A DNA stretch of 64,000 nt from Clavaria fumosa (taxonomy: Eukaryota > Basidiomycota > Agaricomycetes > Agaricales > Clavariaceae), in contig OX637797.1 of the NCBI GenBank assembly GCA_951802425.1, positions 2,480,001 through 2,544,000 of the forward strand, read 5' to 3'. Of this stretch, positions 34,137 through 47,616 are shown in pieces. The notes under the pieces were generated by a model. It saw nothing but the letters and a program-made list of their open reading frames with translations, ran no database searches and was not told the origin of the DNA. Position numbers and translations under genes: made by a program. The stretch's first letter is position 1. Each line of letters starts with the position of its first letter.

Positions 34137-36268
34137 TCACAGTGGAACTGAAGGGGCAGCAGGATCCCGAATCTGCTTCTCTCGTTGCTGCTCGCTGGCA
34201 TGCTGCGATACGGTCATGTATGCTCCTCCCATCTCATCCTGAGGAGAGAGCCCGGGCGGCATTGACGGCCCGGACGTCAGGAACAAGATATCTTGTTCAG
34301 AAGGATCGAACTCTTCATCCGAATGCCGCGTCGCCAGGAACTTCGACGTCTTGATGAACTATGCGCAAAAGATAGGTATGAGTAACCGGGCCACGATACA
34401 TTATCATAACCAACGCACTTTAGGAACAGAGTCCGTCGCCATGAGCCGGAAAACATGTGTTTGTATCCGCTCATATAACCGGATCATGTTTTGTAGTTGA
34501 GTCGCGTTCCATCCGCTTGCAAGGTCTGGCTCCATTCGACCTTGGAAGCTCTTGCCCGTCAAATTCGTCACTACCTCGTCCAGGTACTTGGCGAGCTCGT
34601 TTCGCAGACCATGATCGATGTTGAGCTCGCACTGACTAGACGGCGCCAGGTACTTGTTGTAGATGACGAAGGCAGTGCTGATCAATGACTCGTTATGCTT
34701 CTCCATGGCCACGTTGGTAGCTGCAGCCAGGGCGGCCCCTCGCGCAGAGGGTGCAAGAGCAACGGCACTCGATGTGATGTTAAATTTACGCTTGAAGTCT
34801 TGGACGTCGAGCCAGAACGACAGATTTTCCTCGCAAAAGTTACTCCTCAAGAACTCGCGGAACAACGCCCGTAAACCAGGCTCTTCCAGAATGTACCGTA
34901 GGCGGTCAGTGTTGCTCTCCTTCGTCTTCCTTTCGCCCGCGTTGTAAGACGTGTTGAGCTTTTCGGCCATCGATATGCGTCGGTGGATCTTCACATCATT
35001 CGACTGCGCGTCTGATGCAGAGGGATCTTCCTCAGCCGAAGGTCGGCTAGCCACACTAGCGCCAGATTCGCCCTGGGCCGCTGCTTTCGCGGCATCCCAG
35101 TGAGCGAGACGACAACCTTCGTCGGTAACTCTGTAAATCGCTTTGGCCGTGCAGCGGAATTCTCCGAGTTGCTAAACAATGATGAGCACTTGGCCTCCGA
35201 ACGTAACTGAATCGACATACACTAACGGGCGAATTTCCAGCGGGGGCTAAGCCGCGCACGGTAAAGATAATGACTGATTCGTTATTTCTGCGCTTGTCAC
35301 TAACGAGGGCGATCAAGCCAAATCGCACGAATTGAGCCGCCATCTCTGCAGCCTCCTCTCTGCCGACAACAGATGTGAAGTCGCAAAGCCACTCGAGGGC
35401 GGCGAGGGCGGTGAAACAATACGGGAATGTGATTTGTCCTTTGTTCGCTGAGGGCTGGGCCTTCTCGGTGACTTCTGCCAAGGGAATGCCTTTCGACCGT
35501 TCGTGATACTGTTGGAAGACGTCCTGAGGAGTTGTTTGAGAGGGATAGTTGGGCTGACGGCCAACGAAGCGTCTGAAGAGAGCAGCAATGACAGATTGAG
35601 TCACGATGATCTCGTCGTCAACGGATCGTCGTTCAAGGTGGAGCAGTTTGATGCAGATGGGCTGCGAGGAGAAGATGCTCTGTAAACTATCTGAATTTAT
35701 GCCATTCTTGCTGATGAAACGCTCCAGGACATGGAGACCCTTCGGGGTGAGCGTGAAGACGCCTCTCTCCTTAAACAGGTTGGTGGTGGGATCGGCGGCG
35801 TTCTCGATGAGACGTGCATCCATGAAATGCTGGCACATGGCCTTGGCCATCTCACGAGTCATTGAGAATGTGGTAGTCGTGGTAGTAGTCACGATTCGTG
35901 AAGGTTCCCTTGGATCCGGCCCTCGGTTTGATTGAGAGAACTTGAGGGACGCCAGGTTAGCCGCCGCATCATCTCTGAGAAGAGGTCACAACATTAGACA
36001 GGGTAAAAGGGAGGAGAAACGAGGTAAAACTGACGTGGTAAAAGAATTGGGGAAAGTGCGGAAGAACTGTTTGTTCGTCCGCAGTTGTAATGAGACGATT
36101 AGCGTGGCAAAGAGATCAAGGGTGTCCTGAGATCGGAGTGATGAGCTTTAGAATGCAGCGACTACGAGAGCGCGTATAAGATGGTTGTATGCGTACCTTG
36201 AGAAAAGGCCTGCCACGTTTGGTGGTCTTCATCATGTGCGAAGACATGGCTTGGTTTTCTGTCTGCAT
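34137..36268 (-). CDS. DEP-RGS protein, Sst2/FlbA/Thn1 type
   Basis: Five exons (36268-36197, 36126-36035, 35974-35227, 35171-34419, 34358-34137) give 628 aa. The N-terminus has MKTTKRGRPFLKDTLDLFATL, the conserved start of the first DEP region. A second DEP-like region surrounds LEWLCDFTSVVGREEAAEM. The RGS domain (about residues 395-545) has RYILEEPGLRALFREFLRS and EENLSFWLDVQDF. Proteins of this class bind a receptor tail or membrane through DEP and speed GTP hydrolysis on G-alpha, ending pheromone or growth signalling. In fungi their loss alters hyphal growth or mating. A slightly shorter form could start at 36247. The leader (36300-36400) is a CT-rich tract. Confidence 0.9.
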
Positions 36269-38084
36269 TAGGGAAGGGAGAGGTGGCAAACAGAGGCGAA
36301 GATGAGAATAACGGGATAAACGAGGTTAATGAAGAGGAAGAAGGCAAGATGAGGAGGACCAGGAGGACCAGGAGGAGGAGGACAAGGAGGAGGAGGAAGA
36401 GTAGATGAGGATTGAGCGAGGAGGTAGAGAGAGAAGATGTACTGTAACCAGGAAGGGGGCTAGAGTGTGGCTGTTGGTGTTTGTTTTGTTGGCGGGTTGT
36501 GACAGCCACTGTGACAGATATGACCAGAAATGGAAATACTTTCGGCATTCCACGGCCACCCGTCGCTTCCCCCTCATGGCAACGTTAGCCAGACGCAACG
36601 AAAATTCGGGCATGTCCTTATTCGGATGGTTGTCTCTAGCTATAGAGCGCGCGAAACGCAACACACAGAAGAGGGGAATGTGCTTTGTTCCTCGCCGCAG
36701 AGGCTATACTCGCCGCAGAGGCCATGCTCGCCGTTGATGGACATCGAAAGGGTCGAGTTAAATTTGGTGGGGTGGTGCTCAGCCTAGACGGTGATCTTTC
36801 CCCCGCATCTCGAACGCTCTCGGCCCGACTCCATCCTCAGTCAGCTTGCATTAGTCGAGAAAAAATTTCATTTCACATTCCCTTGATGCGACTGCTCCTG
36901 CCAAGCCCTCCACCGACTTGATGCCGACGGTAAAGTAAAGCCACATTCCGCACGTCGTGTTCGATATCAGCCTTGGGCTGCCTCGCAACGACTTGCAGGT
37001 CGGCTAATATGAGCCGGCGCAACCTCCCACCTCCCACGCCAAAAGGGTTTTATTACTTAAAAATAATAGTTGGAGACGGGTCAACCCTGGCCGCCACCGT
37101 CATCCGCCGACGACATGCAATACGCATGCTCACTGCCCTTCATCTGATGTCCGCTGTTGGACGATGTTTGCGTTGTCCAAATGCAGTCGATGGGTTCAGG
37201 TCATGCAATGTTCGACTAAGCAACGGATCATCACAACTCACATCAGTTTATGCCCTCGCTTCAGGTTCTCCAAGTGTCTGACCCTTCCTGTCGTCGTCTT
37301 CCTTGCGCCACATCTGATCGTGGAACCTATTGTGAAACTTATTCCCATTTACATATTAGAGAGCAGACAAGCACTAGGCCGCCACTCGTACGTCGGCCGA
37401 CGTGTGCACCCGCGTCAATCTCGGAAATCAACACCAGTGCCACGAGGACAGCCAGGGCGACATCTATGACGAGAACACAAGCGCAACTTAAGCCCCATGG
37501 CCAACAAGTCATCCAATGAGGCACACACCTTTCAAATTTGCTTTATGGATGCTGAATCAGGAGATTCTCCACATAGATTTGCATCATAATATTCATGTGC
37601 ACCTGTCACGCAAAGGGGAAAAAAAAAGATCGTCCTCGGCTGTTTTCAATCAAGATTGTCTTTGACGTGCACAAGCTCCAAAACTGATTATCCGGACTTA
37701 ACCCGTTTTCAGCAGAGCACACGATCCTTGGCTTGGCGCAGTCGGCTAGCAATGTTGTTTGGTGCTTAGCAAGCGGGGAAGGTACATTCGGCACCGATGT
37801 CACTCGCGCCTGGATCCTGTCTGAGATGGCAGCACCGTTAGGCCCGGGACGTCCTTCCTTCCTTCGGGGCCTCGTTTTTTTTTTTCCCCCAATCACCAGG
37901 TAGTACTGTGCCGCCAGATCATCTATGGCTAGTGCACCGCATGCGACGCAACCGTGGGTGACGAGCGCCATATTCATAAGCCAGCCGCGCCCCCGTGATC
38001 ATCCGTAGACAGCATAGCGTGTGCGCAATTTAAAGTCTCACGAGAGTTCTCTTCCCGATCCATCTGGGCAAGGGAGCTCTTTCC
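36269..38084. other. Intergenic spacer up to the DNA transposon
   Basis: Upstream region of the RGS gene, including a purine/pyrimidine-biased tract (about 36330-36410) made of GGA/TCC triplets. No gene recognised in the remaining 1.4 kb. Confidence 0.5.
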
Positions 38085-38689
38085 TGTCACATCGGTGGTT
38101 TCAATATTCGAGAGGGACCTAAACTTTGGTCCGAATGTAAAACTGAATTTTACATATAATATATGATTCTAAATATGATTGAATTTCAAGTCTCGCCGAT
38201 GTATAAAATGAAAATTTGAATCTCAAATGAGAGGTCACAAAAAACATCAAATTTTATTTATGCTGAAACCAACAATATCATTTCAAATTATGATTCAGAT
38301 TCAGTGACAACTTTGCATTCCAAATCTAGTCCTCTTTTGCAGTGATTTTTTCATCTTAAGTGCTACTGCAAGCCAAACTGGATGTCAAATTTATAATTTA
38401 GATTATTATTCAAGCAACAGTTCGAATTTAGAATTCAATGCAACTTCGAATCAATTCGCCCCGCTCATCGGGCGATCACGTGGCAATCCCGCCGCGATTG
38501 TCGCCCACTCAGAGAGTGCCCGATACAAGCAATACCAGATCTCATTCATCGCCAACTTGCAGCCATCCTTCCCATTACATCCATCTGACCACTTACATGA
38601 ATTCGCATAAAGAAATACTGCACCAAGATAATGTCGAAAGGTTAGTTCTGCAACATTTAATCTGATTCTTCTTGCTAGACCTGTCAACG

Positions 38690-39735
<1,046 letters not shown>

Positions 39736-40194
39736 GGCCGTCACACTGGGCACGCTCTGAGTGGGTGCGTGATCGCCTGATGAGCGGGGCGGAATGGTTC
39801 GAAGGTGTTCCTTCCGTAACGCCTCGCAAACACCCCCAGGTGATGGTGGGTGCATCAGGCAGCTTTGACCCAACATTATTCGCTGCGAAAAGGCGACACC
39901 GCGACCTACATCTTCAGCGCCGGGTCATCAGTGGCCCCATCAATCCACCCCTCAACTGGTAATTCGCTTGTGGGGCACTGTCATTGGAGGCTCACTAGCT
40001 GACACGGTTGCTTTTTGCGTTTCTCTCAGGGCGGCATCACGGCGGGTGCGAGGCCGACCACCGCACCTGCGATGGCGACGACGACAACAGCCACGGCCGC
40101 GACGATGTTCGAGCTGTCAAGCGAGCAGAGCGCCCCGCCCGGCTTGCCCATCCTGCACTCGCTTCCGGACAACTCGCTGAACCCGCACAGTCTG

Positions 40195-40440
40195 CTGGCT
40201 GAGTCCTTCGTGACTCCAGGATTGATAAATCCAACGTGCACGAAATTGTTCTTGTCCGCGGTTCCACTCGTATTCCACGCATTGTCAAGCTTGTATCGGA
40301 CTTCTTCAACAGCAAGGAATAACCCTGATGAGGCTGTCGCTTATGGTGCGGCTGTTCAAGTGGCTATCCTGACTGGCGACACCTCGGAGAAGATGCAAGA
40401 ACTGCTCCTTCTCGACGTTGCGCCTTCAAGATATTCGACG
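40195..40440 (+). pseudogene. Hsp70 fragment (left block, second piece)
   Basis: Begins with another copy of the [11 protein letters not shown] segment, continues out of frame through the strand ending SDFF, then reads [20 protein letters not shown] and ELLLLDVAP. These are the end of the nucleotide-binding domain and the linker (DLLLLD) of Hsp70. The matching piece in opposite orientation is at 51905-52085. Confidence 0.8.
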
Positions 40441-40579
40441 CCAGCTCCAGAAAGGCATCTTCGTGTGTCTCTCATCCCTCTATCTCATGCGCCTCAACTC
40501 AGTAGCAATGCTATCGGTCCCAAGCAGATGGTATGTTTTCTGTTCTATCCATAGTCACCAAAATGGCTCAAAATATCCT

Positions 40580-40835
40580 TCCTCCTGGCCAGACGAACCG
40601 GGGCCGGACCTGCACTGCAAGCAGCTGGTCACGCGGTTCTACTTCGAGTATGCGATGCTGGTGATCACCTCGTTCGGGCTGCAGGACGCGCTCGAGCGTG
40701 TGCCGAGAACCTGGGGCACTTTTTCGTGTAGCGCCACGCGTCGGCGACAGCGTGTGCGCTCATCATCCGGGACAGGCTCGGGCCGGCGGGGTTTCTCAGG
40801 TACTTACCGGACTCGCTCAAATAAATGCACTGAAC
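40580..40835 (+). pseudogene. Fragment of a fungal transcription factor gene (piece 1)
   Basis: GC-rich island translating to LHCKQLVTRFYFEYAMLVIT and SFGLQDALERV, then, after a frameshift and a stop, SATACALIIRDRLGPAGFLRY. The pattern is like the middle of fungal-specific transcription factor domains. It is out of frame and isolated, so not functional. The downstream part of what may be the same gene is found in the opposite orientation at 51150-51800. Confidence 0.5.
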
Positions 40836-41261
40836 TTCCCACAGTACCATTGGTGACATTGAAAATGTCCTTCCACCTGTTCTAATCGCCAGACAAGAAT
40901 TCCTATTGAAGTATGCTCGCCTCCGCCATCATTTACCAGCACTCACATAGTTCCCCCAGGACAATTACCTTGACGCCTGCCTTCGCGTCATAAAATCGAC
41001 CTACCCGCTGCACACCGCACTCGTCTTCTCCAATAGTAGAGGTGCCGAACGCACCACATTTGGAATGGTCGCCCTGCAGCGTCTTGATAATCACATTTGC
41101 AAGGGCAACAAAAATGGAATGCAATATCCAACTTGTACACGAGAGTGAGATGAAAGAATATATGGACCAAACTCAATTTCCTCAGATGCTCTGTCTTTGA
41201 CCCCCCTCTTCAGTCATTTGTGCAGTTTGTGTTGAAGTGATAGTCAAGCGCAGAAAGTATA
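40836..41261. other. Segment between fragment and transposase, no call
   Basis: Contains short minus-strand frames (for example IIKTLQGDHSKCGAFG) that look protein-like but that I cannot assign; possibly another degraded captured piece or the 3' region of the transposase gene. Confidence 0.3.
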
Positions 41262-44200
41262 CTAATCCTGAGAGCCATCAGCTGTCGGAAGACAAGAAAT
41301 TGGAGGAAGTACCCGAGAAAGATTGACAATGGCAACATGTTCTGTTGATATTGCGTATCGTGCAAAGTGTCCAAAAACCCAATCAACATCAACACTCTCT
41401 GCTATGTCAGATAACGTGGAAGAATAGAGTTTGATTGGGACATCAGGAAAGGGGAGGAAAGGGTCAACTGTACTAGGGGTAGTTGGGAGGTGGCGTAGCA
41501 CAATAAAAGTAACCTTTTCTGCTGTTGCAAATATGTTGGTTATGGAACCTGGAATGGGAGATTGAGATCTGTCTCCATCTGGATAGAAAAGAATCAGGCT
41601 ATTGCCCAGGTGAGTGGAGGATGTCATATAGACTGTATCATCATACTGGTATCTTTTCAAAACTGTGTGCAAATTATGGGTTTGTGGAACACTTATCAAG
41701 GGAGTATTATCAGAGGGCACTGGCAAGTAATCAAAGTCCACAGAGAATATCTTATTGAAGAGGTGTTTGCACTCTCTGATTATGGGTGGGCAGTCATGTC
41801 GTGCTAGCCAAGACCTGAGCCGACTAGACCTGATGAAAGATTCAAGCATAGTTGTTTCTAATTCACCTAGATCATTCCATTAACATGACATGAGCCTGAG
41901 AATTTCAGAACATACCAAGCCTGTGGTTATGGGGAAGCCGCTGCAAGACACCTACCAACCTGTCAAAAGGAAAGCACCACCATGAGTGTGTAGGCCCAAA
42001 CAAAAACATGAAGTCAAATATATGGATTGCCATGTGGGCTTTTGGCCGGAGAGCCACACCACCATGAATTGTAGAGAGACCATCAACATAGGCAATGATA
42101 TGTTCAAGGTACTTGGTTGCTCGGTTCTTGTTGATGGTACGAAGGCAAGATAGACGGACTGCAGAAAAGAGATTCATGGCATGATCCAAGACATGCTGAT
42201 TCCGTCCTTGAGGATTGTTGGTAGGGGAGTTTTCACCCCATAAACTAACAAGGGCCAGGGGTAGGTAGATGGTGGCCATGATTCGCCATTCATCAGCCTT
42301 GATTGTGCCCGCACGAGCAGCTCCGAAATTAGTGGGCACATGGGAGACCCACCCTGGGGTAACAGTATTTTTGATGACATCTCGGATGCGACATAAGACC
42401 TCCAAATTTCCACGCCGTACTGGAGGCCCCTGAGTAGATTTCAATGGTTTTGTACTCCGCTGAATAAGGGGATAAGATTCAGGATGTATTTCCTCACATG
42501 CACATCTATATCACTCACCCATGTCACCAGAGCCTCCGCAAGCTCCAAACGAGTGACCCGTGATTGTGGAGACCAGTGATAATCTGACAACTCATTTTGA
42601 CAAACAAATTTGAGCGAATATAGATGTTTGCTTGCTAATTTGTTCCTAAGTGTGGCCCATTCATTTTCAGGATCGCCACAAGTGGGCCTTGGGTTATTCA
42701 GGGGTGAAATGAGAAGTTTGTGAATTGCATCAATATCCTTCACCTCTGTCCCACTCAAGCATTGGTGGACATCCGGGTTGTATTTTTTGAACGAGTGTTC
42801 ATACGCAGCGACAAAAGGCTCACCAGCAGATACAGATGCATCTGTCAGGCCTAAAACATCACGGGCAAGGTCAGAGACAAGTCCCTCTAAGAGACAATGC
42901 ATCGAGTCAACAACGAGCTGACGAGAGGGGTCCCAATAGTCCAGACGCCAGAGTTCTGACCAGCGCATCCCATACTCTTTGAAATGGGCTTCTTGTATTT
43001 TCTGATTGCCTGCATTCTTCCATTGGCAAGCCATTTCACGGAGCAAGAAACGGTTGGTACGCTTCCAGTTCTTGTAGTCTGTCCTGCCAATTGTACTCAA
43101 GTGGTGGCAGTCACAAACAGAGCAGAAGAAGTGGCTGACAATAGGGGCCATCTGCGAGAGCTGACGGGCAGCCAAAAGGTCACAGACTGCAATTGCGATG
43201 GCACTCCGGGTAAGCCGGCCAGCTGGGAATAGTGCAGTCTTAGAAATATAGATACCCGTCTTCCAGGACTGCACCATGTCATCGATAAGAGGCCGAAGAT
43301 AATGGTTTAGTTCAGTTTGATGTGGTTCCACAGGTCCGGGAATGACACCAGCAAGATACATATTTTCTGGCTTGTAACGGATATCAAGCGGAAGGTTCAA
43401 GCAGGCCATCGATATGACGCCACATGAGACACTAGGCCCCCGAATGCGCAAGCCCTCTGGGTTGAAATAATCAAAATTGAGGGCAAATGCATATCGTCCC
43501 TCGCAATCAGGCCTATCCATAAACAACTTGTCTCGTGTTGGCCCTTCGAATGTCTTTAAGAATTCGCCATCGAAGACATCAAGCATGTATTCATCATCTT
43601 CTGCCATCTGATCTTCACTGTGAAAGCTGTCGGCACGATCATCCATCAGCTGCTCAATGTCTGGGCGGCTAAGCAGTGCGGCAAGGTAGTCATGAATAGA
43701 ATGGTATGCAAAAGTTTTGACAGGTCGTTTCGTGGCATCGAGTAATAGTTCGCCGCATTCTTCTGATTCAGACCCTGGCTTGTGGGTACACCGTTCAGGG
43801 TATTTAAGCAAAGAAGAACCAGGAAGAGTCTGAGGCTTGTAGGTACAATGACACGCAGGGCACACTGCGTAGATCATGACAATTCCGCTTAGATTGAAAT
43901 GCGCAAGGGCGGCCGTAATGGTGGTGGGGATGTTAGAGCATATAGCCTCATGTATAGTTCTGTCATTCCCATCGCGAGTTCGAAGTGCGAGTCTGACCAA
44001 GATAGAGACAAGGCCCATTATAAGGTCTCCGAAGCGTCGGCTCACCCCCGCAATGACACTGCAAACTACACCAAGGAAGATGGAAATCTGAGCGAGCTCA
44101 GTCAACTGGTTGACTGGAACTTCGAAGTGATAATCTTCAAACAGACGTTAGATGTGAATGATGATTATAGCGCAGTTACCTACGAGAGTCGAATTCAAGT

Positions 44201-44817
44201 GGCTGATTGTCACTTCCTTCCAATCCCTTCAAGTTTTGATCATAAAGGGCATCGAGCTCTCGTAAATATGCCAGGATGATTGCCTTCTTCTCGTCGACAC
44301 GTCGGCTTTGCCGTGTCACACTTTGCAGTGAGCTATGTAAGCCACGAATATACGTTCGAAGTGAACGGAGTGCCTGAAGAGATGTTGGTGCCTGTTGCAA
44401 TTTACTGCGGCAATCGAGTGCTCGTGATTCTATTTTGGCAAGCCTCCGCAGGGCTGTCTGCGTGCTTTTATGCCGCTCGCGCTTTTTGGCCCTTCGAGAC
44501 CTTTGACTGGTTGCCACAGTGACTGGATTGGCAATGCGGTCTATGCAAGACGCAATTTCGTTTACATGAGAGGTGATGCCTTGAGCATCAAGCGACGAGC
44601 TTTCGAGGTCAGGGAGGTCATCGAACATTGTATGGACAAAGACATGAGATTCGACGGTCTGTGCTGGCAAGGTGTCCAATGGGGACTGTACAGCAGACCG
44701 GGCTTCGACAGCAGCACGGTGACCCATGATCCGCATGTGTGGAAACCAAACACCAGTGGAGCTGACGACTAAGCATTCAGAACAGGAGCAGAGATCAAAG
44801 CCAGCTCGTGCAGGCAT
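41262..44817 (-). CDS. Plavaka/CACTA-like transposase, apparently intact
   Basis: Four exons (44817-44184, 44134-42498, 42459-41916, 41866-41262) with introns of 38-49 nt join to 1139 aa without stops. The N-terminus has a Cys/His motif (CSCSEC...H, residues about 10-35) suited to zinc binding. The core has the family blocks TELNHYLRPLIDDM, the HFFCSVCDCHHL zinc-like insert, LDYWDPSRQLVVDSMHCLLEG, IKADEWRIMATIYLPLALVS and a C-terminal block (RLVGVLQRLPHNHRLGELE, ESFIRSSRLRSWL). These resemble Plavaka-type (CACTA superfamily) transposases of basidiomycetes, which cut and paste DNA using a DDE-type fold. The CACAT ends and 3-bp duplication agree. The catalytic residues were not assigned individually. 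Confidence 0.87.
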
Positions 44818-44952
44818 TGCGGTCAGGAATGAACTGCAGGATGAAATGAGAAGATAAATGAGCAGTCAAAGAGAGACTCACATCCGCAAGGATTAATCGA
44901 TTAATCTCTGATGATGAGGTGTTTGTGTAGTACAATCGGCGAGACGTTCGCA

Positions 44953-45968
44953 GTGGTTTGTCGCGATAAGGCGATTGGGAGAGACCAACCACTGTGGCTG
45001 TGACTTGGTCGCGTTTGCGCTCTGCGCTCAATTACAGTAATGCCCTCGTTGTGCCCGCTCAAGTTTCACGGACCATGTCCGCTTCGCACTGGAGCCTCGG
45101 CCTTTTCGCGGGTACTGAATAATCCTTTTCCATCCCCTGTCAAATTTCTGATTCTTTGGACAAAGATGATTACCACTTGGCAAGGGTAACAGCCGCTGCT
45201 GCTGCGAGCTCGGCAGCAGGAAGTAGCAGCAAGCGAGCATCTCACCCAACAAGGAATCAACGGCGACGACAGTCAGTCATATCCACCTGGCAAAGGTGGC
45301 AACTGCTCCTGTAAGTGAGTATGACTGGAACGCGAGCTTGGCAAACCTGATTTTGATCCATAAAATATAGTCATTCTCCTCCTCTCGTAAACTACGACTA
45401 ATCCTCCTTTGTTGCTCTCATGCTCAACAAAAAACCATCTCCAACCGTCCCTTTGAGCTCCCACAATATTGCTCAACTCCGATTTGCTTTGTGAGTGGCC
45501 ATCTCCGTTTCCTCCTCCTCCTCCTCCTCCTCCCCGAAACTTCCTTCGTGGCGGCCGCGTCCTCCGCTCGTCCTTTCCGTCCCTTTTTCCAATTTCTCAC
45601 ACTGCTTTGATTCACCTCTCCTCTCTTGCAGATCTTGTCTACGATGGCACTGTCATATATGGCGAGCGCATCACCGCCTACAGTGGCTGGGACAACAAAT
45701 TTCTTGAACATGACAACCCCTCCTCAATCAAAGGCTATCGGCATTAATCTGGGCACGACCTACTCGTGAGTACCTCGTGTGCGCGTTGGTCTTCCTCATC
45801 TTGAGCGTTTTATACAGCTGTGTCGGCATCTGGCAGAATGACCGTGCCAAAATCATCGCCAACGATCAGGGTAACCGCACCGCGCCTTCGTACGTATCCT
45901 TCTCGGACACTGAGCATCTGATCGGCGACGCCGCCAAGAGTCAGGTTGCGATGAACCTGCAATATGTA
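44953..45968 (+). repeat. Inner inverted repeat, left arm (~1 kb)
   Basis: Matches about 52083-53103 in the opposite orientation with scattered differences and small indels (for example the CTCC triplet tract near 45510 is longer here). It contains the 5' end and probable promoter of an Hsp70 gene. Confidence 0.85.
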
Positions 45969-46125
45969 AGCCCCAGTTTCCTGTCGTCTCTGCAAAAACA
46001 CTCATCCCTTCGCTGTGTGCATCGTCTTCGATGCGAAGCGTCTCATTGGCTGCAAGTCCGACGACGCTGAAGTGCAGTCTGATATCAAGCACTTCCCGTT
46101 CTAAGTCACCAACATGGACGGGAGG
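45710..46125 (+). pseudogene. Hsp70 5' fragment (centre block)
   Basis: Starts at the Hsp70 ATG (45710) with [13 protein letters not shown], the phosphate-1 loop; the usual Asp is Asn here. A 50-nt intron (GTGAGT...TACAG) is retained, then [25 protein letters not shown] and [13 protein letters not shown] follow. The next piece, in a shifted frame, reaches KRLIGC...DIKHFPF and an in-frame stop. The copy breaks at ACATGGACGG (46125) and resumes at 47431. The upstream CT-rich 300 bp may be the natural Hsp70 promoter and leader. Confidence 0.85.
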
Positions 46126-46439
46126 GCGGTTGCAGGTCCAGCCCCGTCGAGACGGCCGGCCGAGCTCAAACTTCGGCGTGCCAAAACAGTGTCGTCGTCT
46201 CCGAGGGATCACAGGATCTGTGCACACGACGCACCGTCAAAGCGAGGATGCTGTCAGAGTCCAGTCAGAGTGCCTGCTGAGTCGCTGACAACCGCTGAAG
46301 CTGAGGCGTAAGCCTGAACACGTGCCTGCGCATACGTACATCATGCGTGCGTTCCGTAGAACGTACACTGGGACACCCGAACCGCGAATAGTCAGTCGCC
46401 TCCACGACGCGACCCGTCACTTAGGGAGGTTAGAAAGGA
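46126..46439. other. Unassigned insert next to the LYS9 fragment
   Basis: Lies between the Hsp70 break and the dehydrogenase fragment. A plus-strand frame of about 60 codons (SRRPAELKLRRAKTV) is open, but I cannot name it; probably another captured host piece. Confidence 0.35.
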
Positions 46440-47430
46440 TGGAAATCGGGAGGCACACCTCTCTGCGCTGTCACCCGCGCCGGTCACCTTCTGCGTCGCC
46501 TCCGCCCACATGAGCCCCTCCACGAGCCACGGCTTCTCCCCTGCGTCCAGCCACCCGAGCCGCACGAGCGCGCGCACGAACTCGAGGAAGCCCTGGTACC
46601 GCAGCGTGCCGCGCACAACCGTCTCCGCCTCCGGGATGCCGTAGTGCGCGCGGAACGGCAGTGAGTCGCGGTTCGGGTATGCGACGAACGCGAACGCGGG
46701 CGCGATCACGTACGGTGCAGCGTGCGCCATCAAGTCCGCGCCCGCGATGTCGACGCGCGCGCCGCCCGCGAGGTACGACGCCGAGTTGAGCAGCGCGAGG
46801 AGCACGCCCCTCGAGGACCACGAGAACTTGTAGCCGAACGGGTTGTCCGCGCACTCGGGCGCGGGCAGCCCGCCGCAGTACGACAAGAACTGCTTGATCT
46901 GTGGGGCCCGGCGTCAGAAGGGGGAAACAGGGCGGGATGGGAACGGCATGCGCCGCGTCCCCGCACCTTGCCGCCGCGCGCGTGCGCCTCCCCGATCGTC
47001 TTCACCGCGTACAAGTGGTCGAGCCCCGGGTCGAGCCCGACCTCGTTCAGGACGACGAGGCCCGCGCGGCGCGCGTCCGCGTCGAGCGCGCGCATCGCGG
47101 GGGACACGTAGCTCGTCGTCACGACGTGCGTCCGCCCGCTCGCGAGCGCCGCGCGGATCACGGCGGCCTGCAGCACGTACGGCACGAGCGAGACGACGAG
47201 GTCGTGCGCGGCGACGTGCGCGGCGAGCGCTGCCGCGTCAGTCACGTCGAGCTCGGTGGCGGTCGTGCCGGGCAGCCCGGCGGCGAGCATCTCGGCGGAC
47301 GCGAGCGTGCGGCAGGCTGGGGCGGCATTAGTCATGGGACAAGAGGGGAGGGGAGCGTAGCGGTGCGAGGACGACACACCGATAGTGAGTGAGTTGGCGG
47401 GGTCGCGCACGAGGTACTCGGCACAGGGCA
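46440..47430 (-). pseudogene. Saccharopine dehydrogenase (LYS9-type) gene fragment
   Basis: Minus strand, three exon pieces with introns kept: AEYLVRDPANSLTI, then CRTLASAEMLAAGLPGTTA, VVSLVPYVLQAAVIRAA, HVVTTSYVSPAMRALD and LNEVGLDPGLDHLYAVKTI, then, after a 70-nt intron, KQFLSYCGGLPAPECADNPF and GYKFSWSSRGVLLALLNSA through WLVEGLMWAEATQKVTGAGD. These match the NADP+, glutamate-forming enzyme of the aminoadipate lysine pathway. The N-terminal Rossmann start and the C-terminal quarter are missing. The piece is very GC- and CpG-rich compared with the surrounding transposon, with few disabling changes. It has replaced or interrupted the Hsp70 copy at 46125/47431. Confidence 0.85.
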
Positions 47431-47603
47431 ACCCTACATTGAAATGCAGTACTGCGGGGAGACAAAGGAATTCGTAAGTTCATTCCCTCGTAGTCTCCGG
47501 AAGAAGTCTCGCCCATGGTTTTGCTCAAGATGAAGGAGATCGCAGAGTCCTACCTGGGTACACCCATCACAAATGCTGTCATCAACGTCCCTGCCTACTT
47601 CAA
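47431..47603 (+). pseudogene. Hsp70 fragment continuing the interrupted centre copy
   Basis: Reads PYIEMQYCGETKEF, an intron-like 20-nt gap, then [20 protein letters not shown] and VINVPAYF, ending abruptly at 47603. It is nearly identical to 39164-39340, where the same sequence follows ACATGGACGG without interruption. Confidence 0.85.
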
Positions 47604-47616
47604 GTATGCTACTCGA

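Noticed and set aside
36330..36410. GGA/TCC triplet tract, considered as a CRISPR-like or satellite array
   Set aside because: Irregular simple sequence in the leader of the RGS gene; no spacer-repeat structure.
46722..47392. Plus-strand Arg/Ala-rich ORFs
   Set aside because: Shadows of the very GC-rich LYS9-type fragment on the minus strand.
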